The translations under genes were made by a program, and so were the position numbers. A stretch of DNA of 9,258 nucleotides. Source: Bacillota bacterium. Its GTDB lineage: Bacteria; Bacillota; Clostridia; Christensenellales; CAG-138. The stretch spans positions 1 to 9,258 of the forward strand of contig JAEXFV010000043.1 of the NCBI GenBank assembly GCA_023451115.1, in the 5' to 3' direction. The notes below the pieces were generated by a model. It did not search any database. It was not told the DNA's origin and saw nothing but the letters and a program-made list of their open reading frames with translations. Of this stretch, positions 1 to 7,386 are shown piece after piece (positions within the stretch are counted from its first letter, which is position 1; every line of letters begins with the position of its first letter).

Positions 1-2276
1 GTATTTCCATGCCGGATTTTGATGTGGACTTTTGTTATGAACGCCGGCAGGAAGTGATCGACTACGTGGGGGGAAAATATGGTTCGGACCATGTGGCGCA
101 GATCATCACGTTTGGCACCATGGCGGCAAGAGCGGTGGTGCGGGATGTGGGGCGGGTATTGCGCATCCCTTACGGCGAGGTGGACAAAATCGCCAAAATG
201 ATCCCCTTTGAACTGAATATGACATTGGAGCGGGCCCTTTCCCTTTCGCCAGATTTGCGGGAGCAGTATGCCCAGGACGAAACCGTGCAAAAGGTGCTGG
301 ATTTGGGCAGAAAATTGGAGGGATTACCACGGCATGCCTCCACCCATGCTGCGGGCGTAGTGATTTCCAAGTTGCCTATTACGGAAGTGGTGCCGCTGCA
401 GAAAAACGATGAATCGGTGACCACCCAATTCCCTATGGGCACATTGGAAGAACTGGGGCTGCTAAAAATGGATTTTCTGGGCCTTCGTACCTTGACGGTA
501 ATCCGGGATACCCTGGATTTTATCAGCGCCCAGGGAAAGCAGCCGCCGGATATCTACCGCATGGCGTTTGACGACCCGAAAGTGTATCAGATGATTTCCG
601 CTGGAGAAACGGATGGGGTGTTCCAGTTGGAATCCGCGGGGATGCGGCAGTTTTTAATGCAGTTAAAGCCCGATAGTTTTGAGGATGTGATTGCAGGAAT
701 TTCCCTGTTCCGCCCCGGGCCTATGGCGCAAATTCCCCGATATGTAGCTTCCAAGCATGACCCTTCCAAGGTAACCTATCTGCATGAAAAGCTGCAGCCT
801 ATTTTGGAAAACACCTACGGCTGCATGGTATACCAGGAACAGGTGATGCAAATCGTCCGGGAGCTGGCAGGGTATTCCCTTGGCCGCAGCGATTTGGTGC
901 GCCGTGCCATGAGCAAGAAAAAGCACGATGTGATGGCCCGGGAACGGCAGAATTTTATTTATGGCAGCGAGAGCGAGGGCATCCCCGGGGCAATGAAAAA
1001 CGGCGTCCCAGAGGCAGTTGCCAGCCGGATTTTTGACGAAATGATGGACTTTGCGTCCTATGCCTTTAATAAATCCCATGCGGCCTGCTATGCGGTAGTG
1101 GCCTATCGTACTGCCTATCTCAAACTATACTATAAAGTAGAGTTTATGGCCGCTTTGCTCAATAGCTACTTAGGCAATGCGGATAAGGTGGCGGAGTATG
1201 TATATATTGCAAGGCGGTTAGGCATTACGGTATTACCGCCGGATGTGAACAAAAGCGCTGCCAGGTTTTCCGTGGAAGAAGGGAAAATCCGTTTCGGCTT
1301 GTCCGCAGTGCGCAATGTAGGAGCCGCAGTCATGGAAGGCATGGTGCGGGAACGGAAGCTAGGCGGCCTGTTCCAGGACTTCTTTGATTTTGTGGAGCGC
1401 TGTGAAGGATTAAATAAGCGGATGCTGGAAAACCTGATTTATGCCGGCTGCTTTGACAGCATGGGCAGTAAGCGGGCGCAGCTTATCGCCGTATATGAGC
1501 GCGCGCTGGACGGCTCCGCCCAAGCCCGGCGCGCCCGGGAAGGGGGGCAGCTTTCCCTGTTTGATCTGGGCGCAACCCAGCGCGAAGCGTTCCAGGGCAT
1601 TGCGGTGCGCTTGCCGGATGTACCGGAGTACGCTCACAAGGATATATTGGAAAAAGAGCGGGAAGCCATTGGCATTTACATCAGCGGCCATCCATTGGAG
1701 GATTACAGCGAGGCCTTACGGCAGTTGCCCTATACGGTAGCCCAGGCGATGGAGGCGGATGGCGAGACCGGCCCCTTAAAAGATAACGCCCGGATACGGG
1801 TAGGGGGATTGATCCGGGAAATGAAACAAAAGCCTACCAAGTCCGGCAATGGCATGATGGGATATGCTACGTTGGAGGGGATTACCGGCACGTTGGAGCT
1901 GGTATTATTCCCCCGCACATTAACCCAGTATGGCAGCCTGTTTTATCCTACCAGCGCGTTGGCTATTTCCGGGCGGCTTTCTCTGAGGGAAGGTCAGCCG
2001 AACAGCATTTTGGTGGAAGAAGCCCAACCATTGAATCAGGCCACATCCCGTAAAGTGCTCTATCTGCGGTTTGTCAGGCTGGGAGAGCAGGAGCTGGCGG
2101 ATGCTGCCGCACTGCTGCAGCGTTTCCCTGGGAATACGCCTGTGGTGCTATATGATCAGGCTACGGACCGGAAGCGCCTTGCGCCCAAACATCTGCATGT
2201 GAACCTGAGCGATGGGATGTTGGAGCAGGCAAAAACCATGCTGGGAGAGGAAAATGTAAAGGTGATCCTGAAATAA
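1..2276 (+). CDS. dnaE: DNA polymerase III alpha subunit DnaE, C-terminal two thirds (5' end outside window)
   Basis: This is the catalytic subunit of the replicative C-family DNA polymerase, which extends the primed strand at the replication fork while held on DNA by the sliding clamp. The frame is already open at base 3 (codons for Ile-Ser before the Met at base 9), so that Met is internal and about 400 N-terminal residues, including the PHP domain, are missing. Counting from that Met, the palm motif PDFDVDF carries the metal-binding aspartates D5 and D7, and KMDFLGLRTLT supplies the third, D155. Fingers sequence follows (FRPGPMAQIPRYV near 234-246, SYAFNKSHAACYA near 350-362). A helix-hairpin-helix lies at about 431-449, a clamp-binding pentapeptide QLSLF at 514-518, an OB fold at about 595-672 and a tau-binding-type tail to 755. 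The visible part is intact and ends with TAA. The assignment follows from motif order matching E. coli DnaE. Only the exact DnaE subclass is uncertain. Confidence 0.97.
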   Translation, partial: ISMPDFDVDFCYERRQEVIDYVGGKYGSDHVAQIITFGTMAARAVVRDVGRVLRIPYGEVDKIAKMIPFELNMTLERALSLSPDLREQYAQDETVQKVLDLGRKLEGLPRHASTHAAGVVISKLPITEVVPLQKNDESVTTQFPMGTLEELGLLKMDFLGLRTLTVIRDTLDFISAQGKQPPDIYRMAFDDPKVYQMISAGETDGVFQLESAGMRQFLMQLKPDSFEDVIAGISLFRPGPMAQIPRYVASKHDPSKVTYLHEKLQPILENTYGCMVYQEQVMQIVRELAGYSLGRSDLVRRAMSKKKHDVMARERQNFIYGSESEGIPGAMKNGVPEAVASRIFDEMMDFASYAFNKSHAACYAVVAYRTAYLKLYYKVEFMAALLNSYLGNADKVAEYVYIARRLGITVLPPDVNKSAARFSVEEGKIRFGLSAVRNVGAAVMEGMVRERKLGGLFQDFFDFVERCEGLNKRMLENLIYAGCFDSMGSKRAQLIAVYERALDGSAQARRAREGGQLSLFDLGATQREAFQGIAVRLPDVPEYAHKDILEKEREAIGIYISGHPLEDYSEALRQLPYTVAQAMEADGETGPLKDNARIRVGGLIREMKQKPTKSGNGMMGYATLEGITGTLELVLFPRTLTQYGSLFYPTSALAISGRLSLREGQPNSILVEEAQPLNQATSRKVLYLRFVRLGEQELADAAALLQRFPGNTPVVLYDQATDRKRLAPKHLHVNLSDGMLEQAKTMLGEENVKVILK

Positions 2277-2316
2277 ACCCTCAAAGCATGGCAAAACAAG
2301 CAACAATTGTGTCAAC

Positions 2317-2345
2317 AGGGGCGCGGCCATTGTACCGCGCCCTTT
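2317..2345 (+). terminator. Probable intrinsic terminator after dnaE
   Basis: An 8-bp GC-rich perfect stem pairs GGGCGCGG at 2319-2326 with CCGCGCCC at 2335-2342 around an 8-nt loop. A G-T and an A-T pair could extend it outward. Only three T residues follow, so it is a weak example of a Rho-independent terminator. It begins about 40 bases after the dnaE stop. Its downstream half overlaps the promoter proposed for the response regulator gene. Confidence 0.5.
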
Positions 2346-2358
2346 GATGGATTATAAT
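2330..2358 (+). promoter_or_regulatory. SigA-type promoter for the two-component operon
   Basis: A perfect -10 box TATAAT at 2353-2358 lies 17 bp downstream of TTGTAC at 2330-2335, whose first three bases match the -35 consensus TTGACA. Transcription would start near 2365, about 28 bases before the chosen start codon of the response regulator. The -35 box falls in the loop and stem of the hairpin after dnaE. This rests on sequence match only. Confidence 0.6.
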
Positions 2359-2379
2359 TTGCAGCAGAAACAAAAGAAT

Positions 2380-2385
2380 GGAAGG
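2380..2385 (+). promoter_or_regulatory. Ribosome binding site that sets the response regulator start
   Basis: GGAAGG lies 7 nt before the ATG at 2393. The earlier in-frame ATG at 2378 overlaps this site and has no comparable site of its own upstream (AGCAGAAACAAAAGA precedes it). The later ATG is therefore preferred. It also gives the short N-terminus before the first receiver strand that is usual for this family. Confidence 0.65.
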
Positions 2386-2392
2386 TGCGCTT

Positions 2393-3088
2393 ATGCAAAA
2401 GCAACCCAAGATTTTAATTTGCGACGACCAGCCAATTATCCATGAAACCCTGGGTGTGTATTTGGAAAATGAGGGGTTTTTGCATTGTTCGGCATATGAT
2501 GGCTTGCAGGCGCTGGAAAAGTTCCATCAAGAAGACCCCAGCCTGATTTTGCTGGATTTGATGATGCCGGGAAAATCCGGCATTGAGGTGTGCCGGGAAA
2601 TCCGGAAGGAAAGCCGGGTTCCCATCATCATGCTCACTGCAAAAGGAGAGGAAATCGACCGGATTTTAGGCTTGGAACTGGGTGCTGATGATTACATTGT
2701 AAAACCTTTCAGCGCCAGGGAGGTAGTAGCACGGATTAAAGCGGTGCTCCGCCGGTTTCAGGCGGCCAAGGCCGAGCCCGCTACCCAAGTGATCGCTTAT
2801 CCTAGGCTGGAGATCAATGTGTCCAGCTATGATGTGAAGATTGATGGAAAAACCCAGCCCTTTACCCCCAAAGAGGTGGAGATCCTTTATTTGCTGGCCG
2901 CTCATCCCGGGCGGGTATACGAGCGGGAGCAGATCCTTTCCCAGGTGTGGGGCTATGATTTTTTTGGCGATACCCGAGCTGTAGACACCCAAATTAAGAG
3001 AATTCGCCAAAAACTTCCCCAGGAAGGGGTCAGCTGGGGGATTAAAACCGTATATGGCGTAGGTTATAAGTTTGAGGCAGGGCAATGA
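2393..3088 (+). CDS. OmpR/PhoB-family DNA-binding response regulator
   Basis: This is the cytoplasmic output protein of a two-component system: phosphorylated by its kinase partner, it binds promoter DNA and alters transcription. From the ATG at 2393 it is 231 residues, normal for the family. The receiver domain (about 6-120) shows the acidic pair D11-D12, the phospho-acceptor D55 in LLDLMMPG, the switch residue T82 in LTAKGEE and the conserved K104 in YIVKPF. The winged-helix output domain (about 135-229) shows FTPKEVEILYLLAAHPG, a recognition-helix region DTRAVDTQIKRIRQKL and the terminal wing TVYGVGYKFE. Its stop codon overlaps the start of the histidine kinase gene as ATGA, which indicates translational coupling and a cognate pair. 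It resembles PhoP/WalR/PhoB regulators, but the stimulus and regulon cannot be read from sequence. No gene symbol is given for that reason. Confidence 0.95.
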   Translation: MQKQPKILICDDQPIIHETLGVYLENEGFLHCSAYDGLQALEKFHQEDPSLILLDLMMPGKSGIEVCREIRKESRVPIIMLTAKGEEIDRILGLELGADDYIVKPFSAREVVARIKAVLRRFQAAKAEPATQVIAYPRLEINVSSYDVKIDGKTQPFTPKEVEILYLLAAHPGRVYEREQILSQVWGYDFFGDTRAVDTQIKRIRQKLPQEGVSWGIKTVYGVGYKFEAGQ

Positions 3089-4908
3089 GCGTTGAGAAAA
3101 GCCAAACCTTAGTTCCAGGGAAAAAGCCAGGGATCATCAAGGACGTAGAAGAGGTTGGCATTTTAAAAAACCGTTTTTTGCGCAAAGTGCTGTTGCTTAT
3201 GGCCATTGCTATGCTGCTCAACGCCCTATTGACCGGAGCGGCGTTTACGTTTACGGGCCGCAACGTGTTTGCCAATATGAAGGTAGGGGAAATGCTGCCC
3301 CGGGCTGAGGCGATCAGCCGGTGGACTACCTTATATCAACAAGGGACGATTAACAGCAAAGATTTTAAGCGCTTGGTCTCGGATGACGGCTCTTTATGGG
3401 ACGCAATGGTGCATATTTTTGACCAGGACGCCGCGTTGCTGGCTGTTACCACAAGCGATGAAAGCGTAGCCCTTGCGGATCAGCTGGTCACGTATGCTCA
3501 AAAAATTACCCAGGCCCACGAAACCACCGTTTTAACCATGGTGGCCAACCTTGGGATCATTGTAGGCGTGCCGGTTTATGGGCTGGATGGTGAAATTACA
3601 GGAGCGGTATTTCTTACAAAGCCGTTAAATGAGGTGAATACCGCGTTGAATGCCTTAAACACAGCCTTGCTGATCAGCTTTTTAGCTGTGTTTGTGGTAA
3701 TGCTGTTGCCCACTTATTTTGGTTCACGCAGCTTAACCAAGCCGCTTACACAGATGTCGGCGGTAGCCCATGCCATGGCTGCAGGAGATTTTTCCGTGCG
3801 TGCGGAGGACACCAGGCGAGATGAGATTGGCCAGTTGGGCCGCTCCCTCAATTATCTTTCGGAGGCTTTGTCCCGCACCATAGGGGATTTGATGATTGAG
3901 CGAAACCGCTTGCGCAACGTGCTGGATGGGCTGGTTGAGGGGGTAATCGCCTTGGATATGCATGGGGCAGTTACCCATATCAACCCTGCGGCTGTGCGCC
4001 TCTTGTGCGGAAAGCCGGGGCAAAGCGTGGAATCGTTGCCGATTTTCCAACAAATGCAGCAGGATATTTCGCAAACCGCACAGGACGGGCAACCGCGTAC
4101 CCGGCATGACCAGGCCGGGGAGGCGGAGCTTGCCATCACGATTACCCAGTTGCAGAACAGAAGTGGACATTGTGCAGGCACTATTGTAATGATACAGGAC
4201 GAAACCGAAGCAGTGCGTCTGGAGCAGACCCGGCGGGATTACGTGGCGAATGTGAGCCATGAACTGCGTACGCCCATCGCTTCTATCCGCAGCCTGGCGG
4301 ATGCACTCAACGATGGTATGGTGAAAAAAGACGAGGATAAGGCCAGATATTACGGCTATATTTTGCGGGAAAGTATGCGGCTGTCCCGACTGATCAACGA
4401 TCTTTTGGAGCTGTCCCGGTTGCAGTCCGGCGGCGTGGCCTTTACTAAGGGAAAAGTGTGTGTAAACCGGCTGCTGGAAGAAGTTGCACAGCGGTTTTCC
4501 AGCCTGGCGGAAGACTGCGATTTGCGGCTAAATCTGGAGCTGCCGGATCAGGAGATTTTTGCTTATTCCAACCAGGATCGTGTGGAACAGGTGCTGGTCG
4601 CTTTGGTGGATAATGCGGTAAAATATGCTGCAGAAGAAGGGGAAATCACCTTGGAAGCGCATTCCCAGGAGGAAAAAATATGGGTGAGCGTGCGCAATAC
4701 AGGGACCATTGGAGATAAAGATTTGCCCCATCTGTTTGAACGCTTTTACAAAGCGGATAAAGCTCATGCAGAAAAGGGAACGGGATTGGGGCTTGCCATT
4801 GCTCAAGAGATTATGCTGCAGCTTGGGGAAACGATTTGGGCGCAAAATGATGGTGGAGACGCCGTGTTTACCCTGACGCTTACCATGTTTCGACAAGGAA
4901 ACTCTTGA
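3085..4908 (+). CDS. PhoR-like membrane sensor histidine kinase
   Basis: This is the membrane sensor that autophosphorylates on histidine and passes the phosphate to the regulator encoded just upstream. At 607 residues it has a cytoplasmic N-tail (1-30), a first membrane helix (about 33-57), an extracytoplasmic sensor region (about 58-190) of the PAS/Cache-like kind (IVGVPVYGLDGEITGAVFL near 159-177), a second membrane helix (about 192-212), a HAMP linker (about 213-268), a cytoplasmic PAS domain (about 273-380), a HisKA domain with phospho-acceptor H392 in SHELRTP, and an HATPase_c domain with N-box N510 (LVDNAVKY), F-box FERFY (551-555) and G2 box GTGLGLAI (565-572). The G1 box reads RNTGTIG, with Asn539 where most kinases have Asp. 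The start ATG is in the ATGA overlap. The ligand is unknown. Family membership is secure. Confidence 0.95.
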   Translation: MSVEKSQTLVPGKKPGIIKDVEEVGILKNRFLRKVLLLMAIAMLLNALLTGAAFTFTGRNVFANMKVGEMLPRAEAISRWTTLYQQGTINSKDFKRLVSDDGSLWDAMVHIFDQDAALLAVTTSDESVALADQLVTYAQKITQAHETTVLTMVANLGIIVGVPVYGLDGEITGAVFLTKPLNEVNTALNALNTALLISFLAVFVVMLLPTYFGSRSLTKPLTQMSAVAHAMAAGDFSVRAEDTRRDEIGQLGRSLNYLSEALSRTIGDLMIERNRLRNVLDGLVEGVIALDMHGAVTHINPAAVRLLCGKPGQSVESLPIFQQMQQDISQTAQDGQPRTRHDQAGEAELAITITQLQNRSGHCAGTIVMIQDETEAVRLEQTRRDYVANVSHELRTPIASIRSLADALNDGMVKKDEDKARYYGYILRESMRLSRLINDLLELSRLQSGGVAFTKGKVCVNRLLEEVAQRFSSLAEDCDLRLNLELPDQEIFAYSNQDRVEQVLVALVDNAVKYAAEEGEITLEAHSQEEKIWVSVRNTGTIGDKDLPHLFERFYKADKAHAEKGTGLGLAIAQEIMLQLGETIWAQNDGGDAVFTLTLTMFRQGNS

Positions 4909-4933
4909 AACCCCATTGGTGTTAAGATATACT
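4905..4933 (+). promoter_or_regulatory. SigA-type promoter for putP
   Basis: TTGAAA at 4905-4910 and TATACT at 4928-4933 are separated by exactly 17 bp, and each box matches the consensus at five of six positions. Transcription would start near 4940, leaving a leader of about 46 nt before the GTG start. The -35 box overlaps the TGA stop codon of the histidine kinase, so this control region is very tightly packed. Confidence 0.75.
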
Positions 4934-4939
4934 TAACAC
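4919..4939 (+). promoter_or_regulatory. Perfect inverted repeat over the putP -10 box (candidate operator)
   Basis: GTGTTAAG (4919-4926) and CTTAACAC (4932-4939) are exact inverse complements around the 5-base spacer ATATA. The -10 box starts in the spacer and ends in the right arm. A dimeric DNA-binding protein here would cover about -21 to -1 and block RNA polymerase. The AT-rich arms and lack of a T-run argue against a terminator. I do not recognise the site as that of a named regulator. The symmetric layout differs from the direct repeats usually bound by OmpR/PhoB-type proteins. Confidence 0.6.
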
Positions 4940-4961
4940 ATGTGTCCAATTGCGGACATGT
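4938..4961 (+). repeat. Interrupted dyad in the putP leader
   Basis: ACATG-TG-TCC (4938-4947) and GGACATGT (4954-4961) are inverse complements apart from a 2-base insertion in the left arm. They lie around the 6-base centre AATTGC. The left arm overlaps a 10-bp palindrome, ACACATGTGT (4936-4945). The element spans the predicted transcription start, so it could be a second protein site or a small leader hairpin. No function is assigned. Confidence 0.35.
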
Positions 4962-4971
4962 ATACAATGTG

Positions 4972-4978
4972 GGAGGGG
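4972..4978 (+). promoter_or_regulatory. Ribosome binding site that sets the putP GTG start
   Basis: GGAGGGG lies 7 nt upstream of GTG at 4986. The frame is open from a TTG at 4950, but starting there would put this strong site inside the gene and add 12 residues not seen in PutP. The GTG is therefore chosen. Confidence 0.8.
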
Positions 4979-4985
4979 TTATCTT

Positions 4986-6479
4986 GTGAACAATTCAACT
5001 TGGGAGCTGATCGCGTTTTGTTTGTATTTTGTTGCGATGATCGGCGTGGGCTTCGTATTCTACAAAAAGACGAATACGCTTTCTGATTTTATACTGGGCG
5101 ACCGCAGCATGGGGCCGTTTGTTTCGGCTATCAGCGCGGTGGCTTCCGACATGAGCGGTTGGATGCTTATGGGCTTGCCGGGCGCGGTATATTTGGCAGG
5201 CATGAACCAGCTGTGGATCGGAATAGGTTTGGCACTGGGCACCTATATTAGTTGGCTCGTAGTTGCCAAGCGGTTGCGCAATTATTCTGTTGTGGCAGGC
5301 AATGCTTTAACCATACCGGAATTTTTACAAAACAGGTTCCATGACCGCTCCGGCGTGTTGCGCTTAGTCAGCGGCATTGTGATCCTGGTGATGTTTACGA
5401 TTTATGTGGCGTCCAGCCTTAGCGCTGGAGGGACGCTGTTTGTGACATTATTCCCCAGTCTGGCCTATCAAACGGCAGTAGTTATTACAGCCATTATTAT
5501 TATCTTTTACACGTTCCTTGGCGGGTTTAAAGCGGTATGTTGGACAGACCTGTTTCAGGGCATGCTGATGCTGATCGCCGCGGTAGCGGTGCCAGTGTTT
5601 GCCTTGGGTTTGGTGTCCGGCGAGGATGTTTCTGCAAAGCTGGCCAGCATGGATTTGGGCGCGGGGTTCTTAAACCTCATGCAAAATCAGGATGGCAGCC
5701 CTTACACGTTTACGTCCCTGATCTCTAATCTGGCTTGGGGGTTGGGTTATTTGGGCATGCCGCATATCCTCGTACGGTTTATGGCGGTACGGGAAGCTAG
5801 GGAAATCAAGGTTTCCCGCCGTATAGCAACAGGATGGGTAGTAATCGCTTTAGGCGCGGTTACTGCTGTAGGCATTGTAGGCCGGCTGGTATTGGGCAGC
5901 GCTTTAGCGGATGCAGGCTCCCAGGAAACGGTGTTCATTGTGCTTACCCGACAGGTGTTTTCTGCTGCGCCGTTTCTCGTAGGCATACTCCTTTCCGCTA
6001 TTTTAGCAGCGGCGATGAGCACCGCGGACAGCCAGTTGCTGGTGGTATCCTCCACCATTACCAATGACCTTTACAGCAAGATGACGAAAAAGGAAATTTC
6101 ACAAAAGAAACTGGTGTGGATTTCCCGCGGTGCGGTGGCAGTCATTGCGGTGATTGCTGCAGCAATCGCATTGGACGAAAACTCTACTATTATGAGCCTG
6201 GTATCCAACGCCTGGTCCGGCTTTGGTGCAACCTTTGGCCCGGTGATCCTCATGTCGTTGATTTGGAAGCGCACCAACAAGGCGGGCGCTGCCGCAGGCA
6301 TGATTGTAGGCGCTGCTGTCTGGTTTGTATGGACGCAGTTTTTCGCCGACACGGGGCTGTATGAAATGGTGCCGGCATTCCTGGCTTCTCTGGCCGCTTT
6401 GGTGATTGTTAGCTTGGCGACGAAAAAGCCAGCGCAGGAAATACAGGATGAGTTTGAACAGGTAAAGGCTATGCATTGA
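4986..6479 (+). CDS. putP: Sodium/proline symporter PutP (SSS family)
   Basis: This is an inner-membrane transporter that couples sodium entry to uptake of L-proline, used as nutrient or osmoprotectant. From the GTG at 4986 it has 497 residues, against 502 for E. coli PutP, and is hydrophobic throughout with about 13 likely membrane helices. The N-terminal signature aligns with E. coli numbering without a gap: R40 in LGDRSMGPF, and D55, S57 and W59 in SDMSGWMLMGLPGAVYLAG, where D55 and its neighbours serve sodium and proline binding. NALTIPEFLQNRF (106-118) and the sodium-site pair S345-T346 in AAAMSTADSQLLV also match, the latter equivalent to E. coli S340-T341. It has its own promoter, a candidate operator and a strong terminator, so it is probably monocistronic. 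The two-component genes just upstream are possible regulators of it, but this is only inferred from position. Another SSS substrate is possible but less likely. Confidence 0.92.
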   Translation: MNNSTWELIAFCLYFVAMIGVGFVFYKKTNTLSDFILGDRSMGPFVSAISAVASDMSGWMLMGLPGAVYLAGMNQLWIGIGLALGTYISWLVVAKRLRNYSVVAGNALTIPEFLQNRFHDRSGVLRLVSGIVILVMFTIYVASSLSAGGTLFVTLFPSLAYQTAVVITAIIIIFYTFLGGFKAVCWTDLFQGMLMLIAAVAVPVFALGLVSGEDVSAKLASMDLGAGFLNLMQNQDGSPYTFTSLISNLAWGLGYLGMPHILVRFMAVREAREIKVSRRIATGWVVIALGAVTAVGIVGRLVLGSALADAGSQETVFIVLTRQVFSAAPFLVGILLSAILAAAMSTADSQLLVVSSTITNDLYSKMTKKEISQKKLVWISRGAVAVIAVIAAAIALDENSTIMSLVSNAWSGFGATFGPVILMSLIWKRTNKAGAAAGMIVGAAVWFVWTQFFADTGLYEMVPAFLASLAALVIVSLATKKPAQEIQDEFEQVKAMH

Positions 6480-6487
6480 TGGCAATG

Positions 6488-6526
6488 TTAAAAAGGAGCG
6501 CGGGATATTCCCGCGCTCCTTTTTAA
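6488..6526. terminator. Bidirectional intrinsic terminator between putP and the deoR-type gene
   Basis: A perfect 17-bp stem pairs 6488-6504 with 6510-6526 around the 5-base loop ATATT. The core GGAGCGCGGG/CCCGCGCTCC is flanked by an A-run on the left and a T-run on the right, so it ends with a U-tract when transcribed from either side. It starts 9 bases after the putP stop. The convergent regulator's TAA (6523-6525) lies inside the right arm, so one element serves both genes. Confidence 0.95.
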
Positions 6527-7290
6527 GCCAACAGGATTCGTTCTCGGATGCTGTCAAACTGATCTAGGGTGGAAGAAGCCAATTCTTTTCCTACAAGGAA
6601 CGTATCAATATCATGAATACTGCATACTCCCACCACAGATTCGTGGCCGAATTTAGAGTGATCGCAGAGTAGCACTGTGCGATTGGCAACGGAAATAAAT
6701 TTTTGCTTAATTCCTACTTCATCCATGTTGGTAATCATACATTTTTCGCTTTTACTACTGATGGTGTCAAAAGAAAGAAACGCAATATCTGCACACAGGT
6801 GATCCATTAATGTTTCTGCAAAGTGCCCGGTAAGGTTAAAATAACCTTGCCGTAAAGTGCCACCCACTACGGTAACGGTAACGTTAGAAAGATAGGATAA
6901 ATCTGCGGCAATAGCAATGTCGCAGGTAATCACATGCAGCTCACTGATATGAGCTAAAAAAGGAACGATTTTGCGGATGGTTGTGCCTGCATCCAAAATA
7001 ATCGTATCTCTGGGTTTAATGAATTGTACAGCTTCCTGCGCTAACCTCACTTTTTCGGCGTCATGGCTCTGCTGCTTTTGATCATAAGCCAATTCGCTCA
7101 TAACGGAGCTATTGATACTGGCAGCACCGCCTCGAACCATCACCAAACGGCCGGAATTGGCTAAGGCCTCCAAATCTCGCCTAATGGTCGCTTTTGAAGC
7201 GTTCAACATACGGGTCAAATCATGGTACGAGGCAAAACGGTGCTGATTAACGTAATTTTCCAGAATATTCAGCCGTTCATCCTTTAACAT
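6523..7290 (-). CDS. DeoR-family transcriptional regulator
   Basis: This cytoplasmic repressor-type protein probably controls the divergent sugar kinase operon and perhaps itself. At 255 residues it has the normal family length. The N-terminal DeoR helix-turn-helix runs about 6-57, with DERLNILENYV, recognition region NASKATIRRDLEALANSGRL and the closing VRGGA. The DeoRC effector domain (about 75-235) shows ILDAGTTI (98-105), VVGGTLRQGYFNLTG (141-155) and the late LCDHSKFG (208-215). These are the parts that bind phosphorylated sugars in characterised members. The segment FLSFDTIS (171-178) replaces the more usual FIGxxGxx. The start ATG has AGGAGG 11 nt upstream (plus-strand 7302-7307), a slightly long spacing. 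The gene ends inside the shared terminator. The effector is not known. A phosphorylated product of the adjacent kinase pathway would be typical. Confidence 0.93.
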   Translation of the reverse strand: MLKDERLNILENYVNQHRFASYHDLTRMLNASKATIRRDLEALANSGRLVMVRGGAASINSSVMSELAYDQKQQSHDAEKVRLAQEAVQFIKPRDTIILDAGTTIRKIVPFLAHISELHVITCDIAIAADLSYLSNVTVTVVGGTLRQGYFNLTGHFAETLMDHLCADIAFLSFDTISSKSEKCMITNMDEVGIKQKFISVANRTVLLCDHSKFGHESVVGVCSIHDIDTFLVGKELASSTLDQFDSIRERILLA

Positions 7291-7322
7291 AGCCTGTAGT
7301 TCCTCCTGCTTCTAGTCCTCTC

Positions 7323-7352
7323 ATTATACCCTATCCATTAGGTAAGTTGCAA
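7323..7352 (-). promoter_or_regulatory. Promoter for the DeoR-family gene
   Basis: Read on the minus strand, TTGCAA (7352-7347) is followed after 18 bp by a perfect TATAAT (7328-7323). Transcription would begin near 7316, giving a leader of about 26 nt that contains the AGGAGG site. The upstream GTTCAA pair (7371-7386) would lie roughly 55-70 bases before this start. Confidence 0.6.
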
Positions 7353-7370
7353 TGATGATAAACATAAATA

Positions 7371-7386
7371 GTTCAAAACAGTTCAA
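7371..7386. repeat. GTTCAA tandem pair, regulator-proximal (candidate operator)
   Basis: GTTCAA occurs at 7371-7376 and again at 7381-7386, exactly 10 bp apart, so both copies face the same side of the helix. The flanks read TAGTTCAAAA and CAGTTCAACT. Tandem short motifs spaced by helical turns are typical of DeoR-family operators. The same core recurs next to the kinase promoter. Confidence 0.5.

Noticed and set aside
106..1079. Several long minus-strand and alternative-frame open frames across dnaE
   Set aside because: They lie wholly inside a strongly conserved polymerase gene, lack ribosome binding sites and show no recognisable domain. They are by-products of its codon composition.
3733..4260. 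175-codon minus-strand open frame inside the histidine kinase gene
   Set aside because: It is antisense to a conserved kinase with all motifs in place and has no promoter, ribosome site or domain-like sequence.
4950..4985. Upstream TTG start extending putP by 12 residues
   Set aside because: The extension contains the strong GGAGGGG ribosome site, has none of its own, and is not part of the PutP family N-terminus.
6099..6557. 152-codon minus-strand open frame across the putP end and the terminator
   Set aside because: It spans a strong terminator and overlaps two real genes, with no protein-like features.
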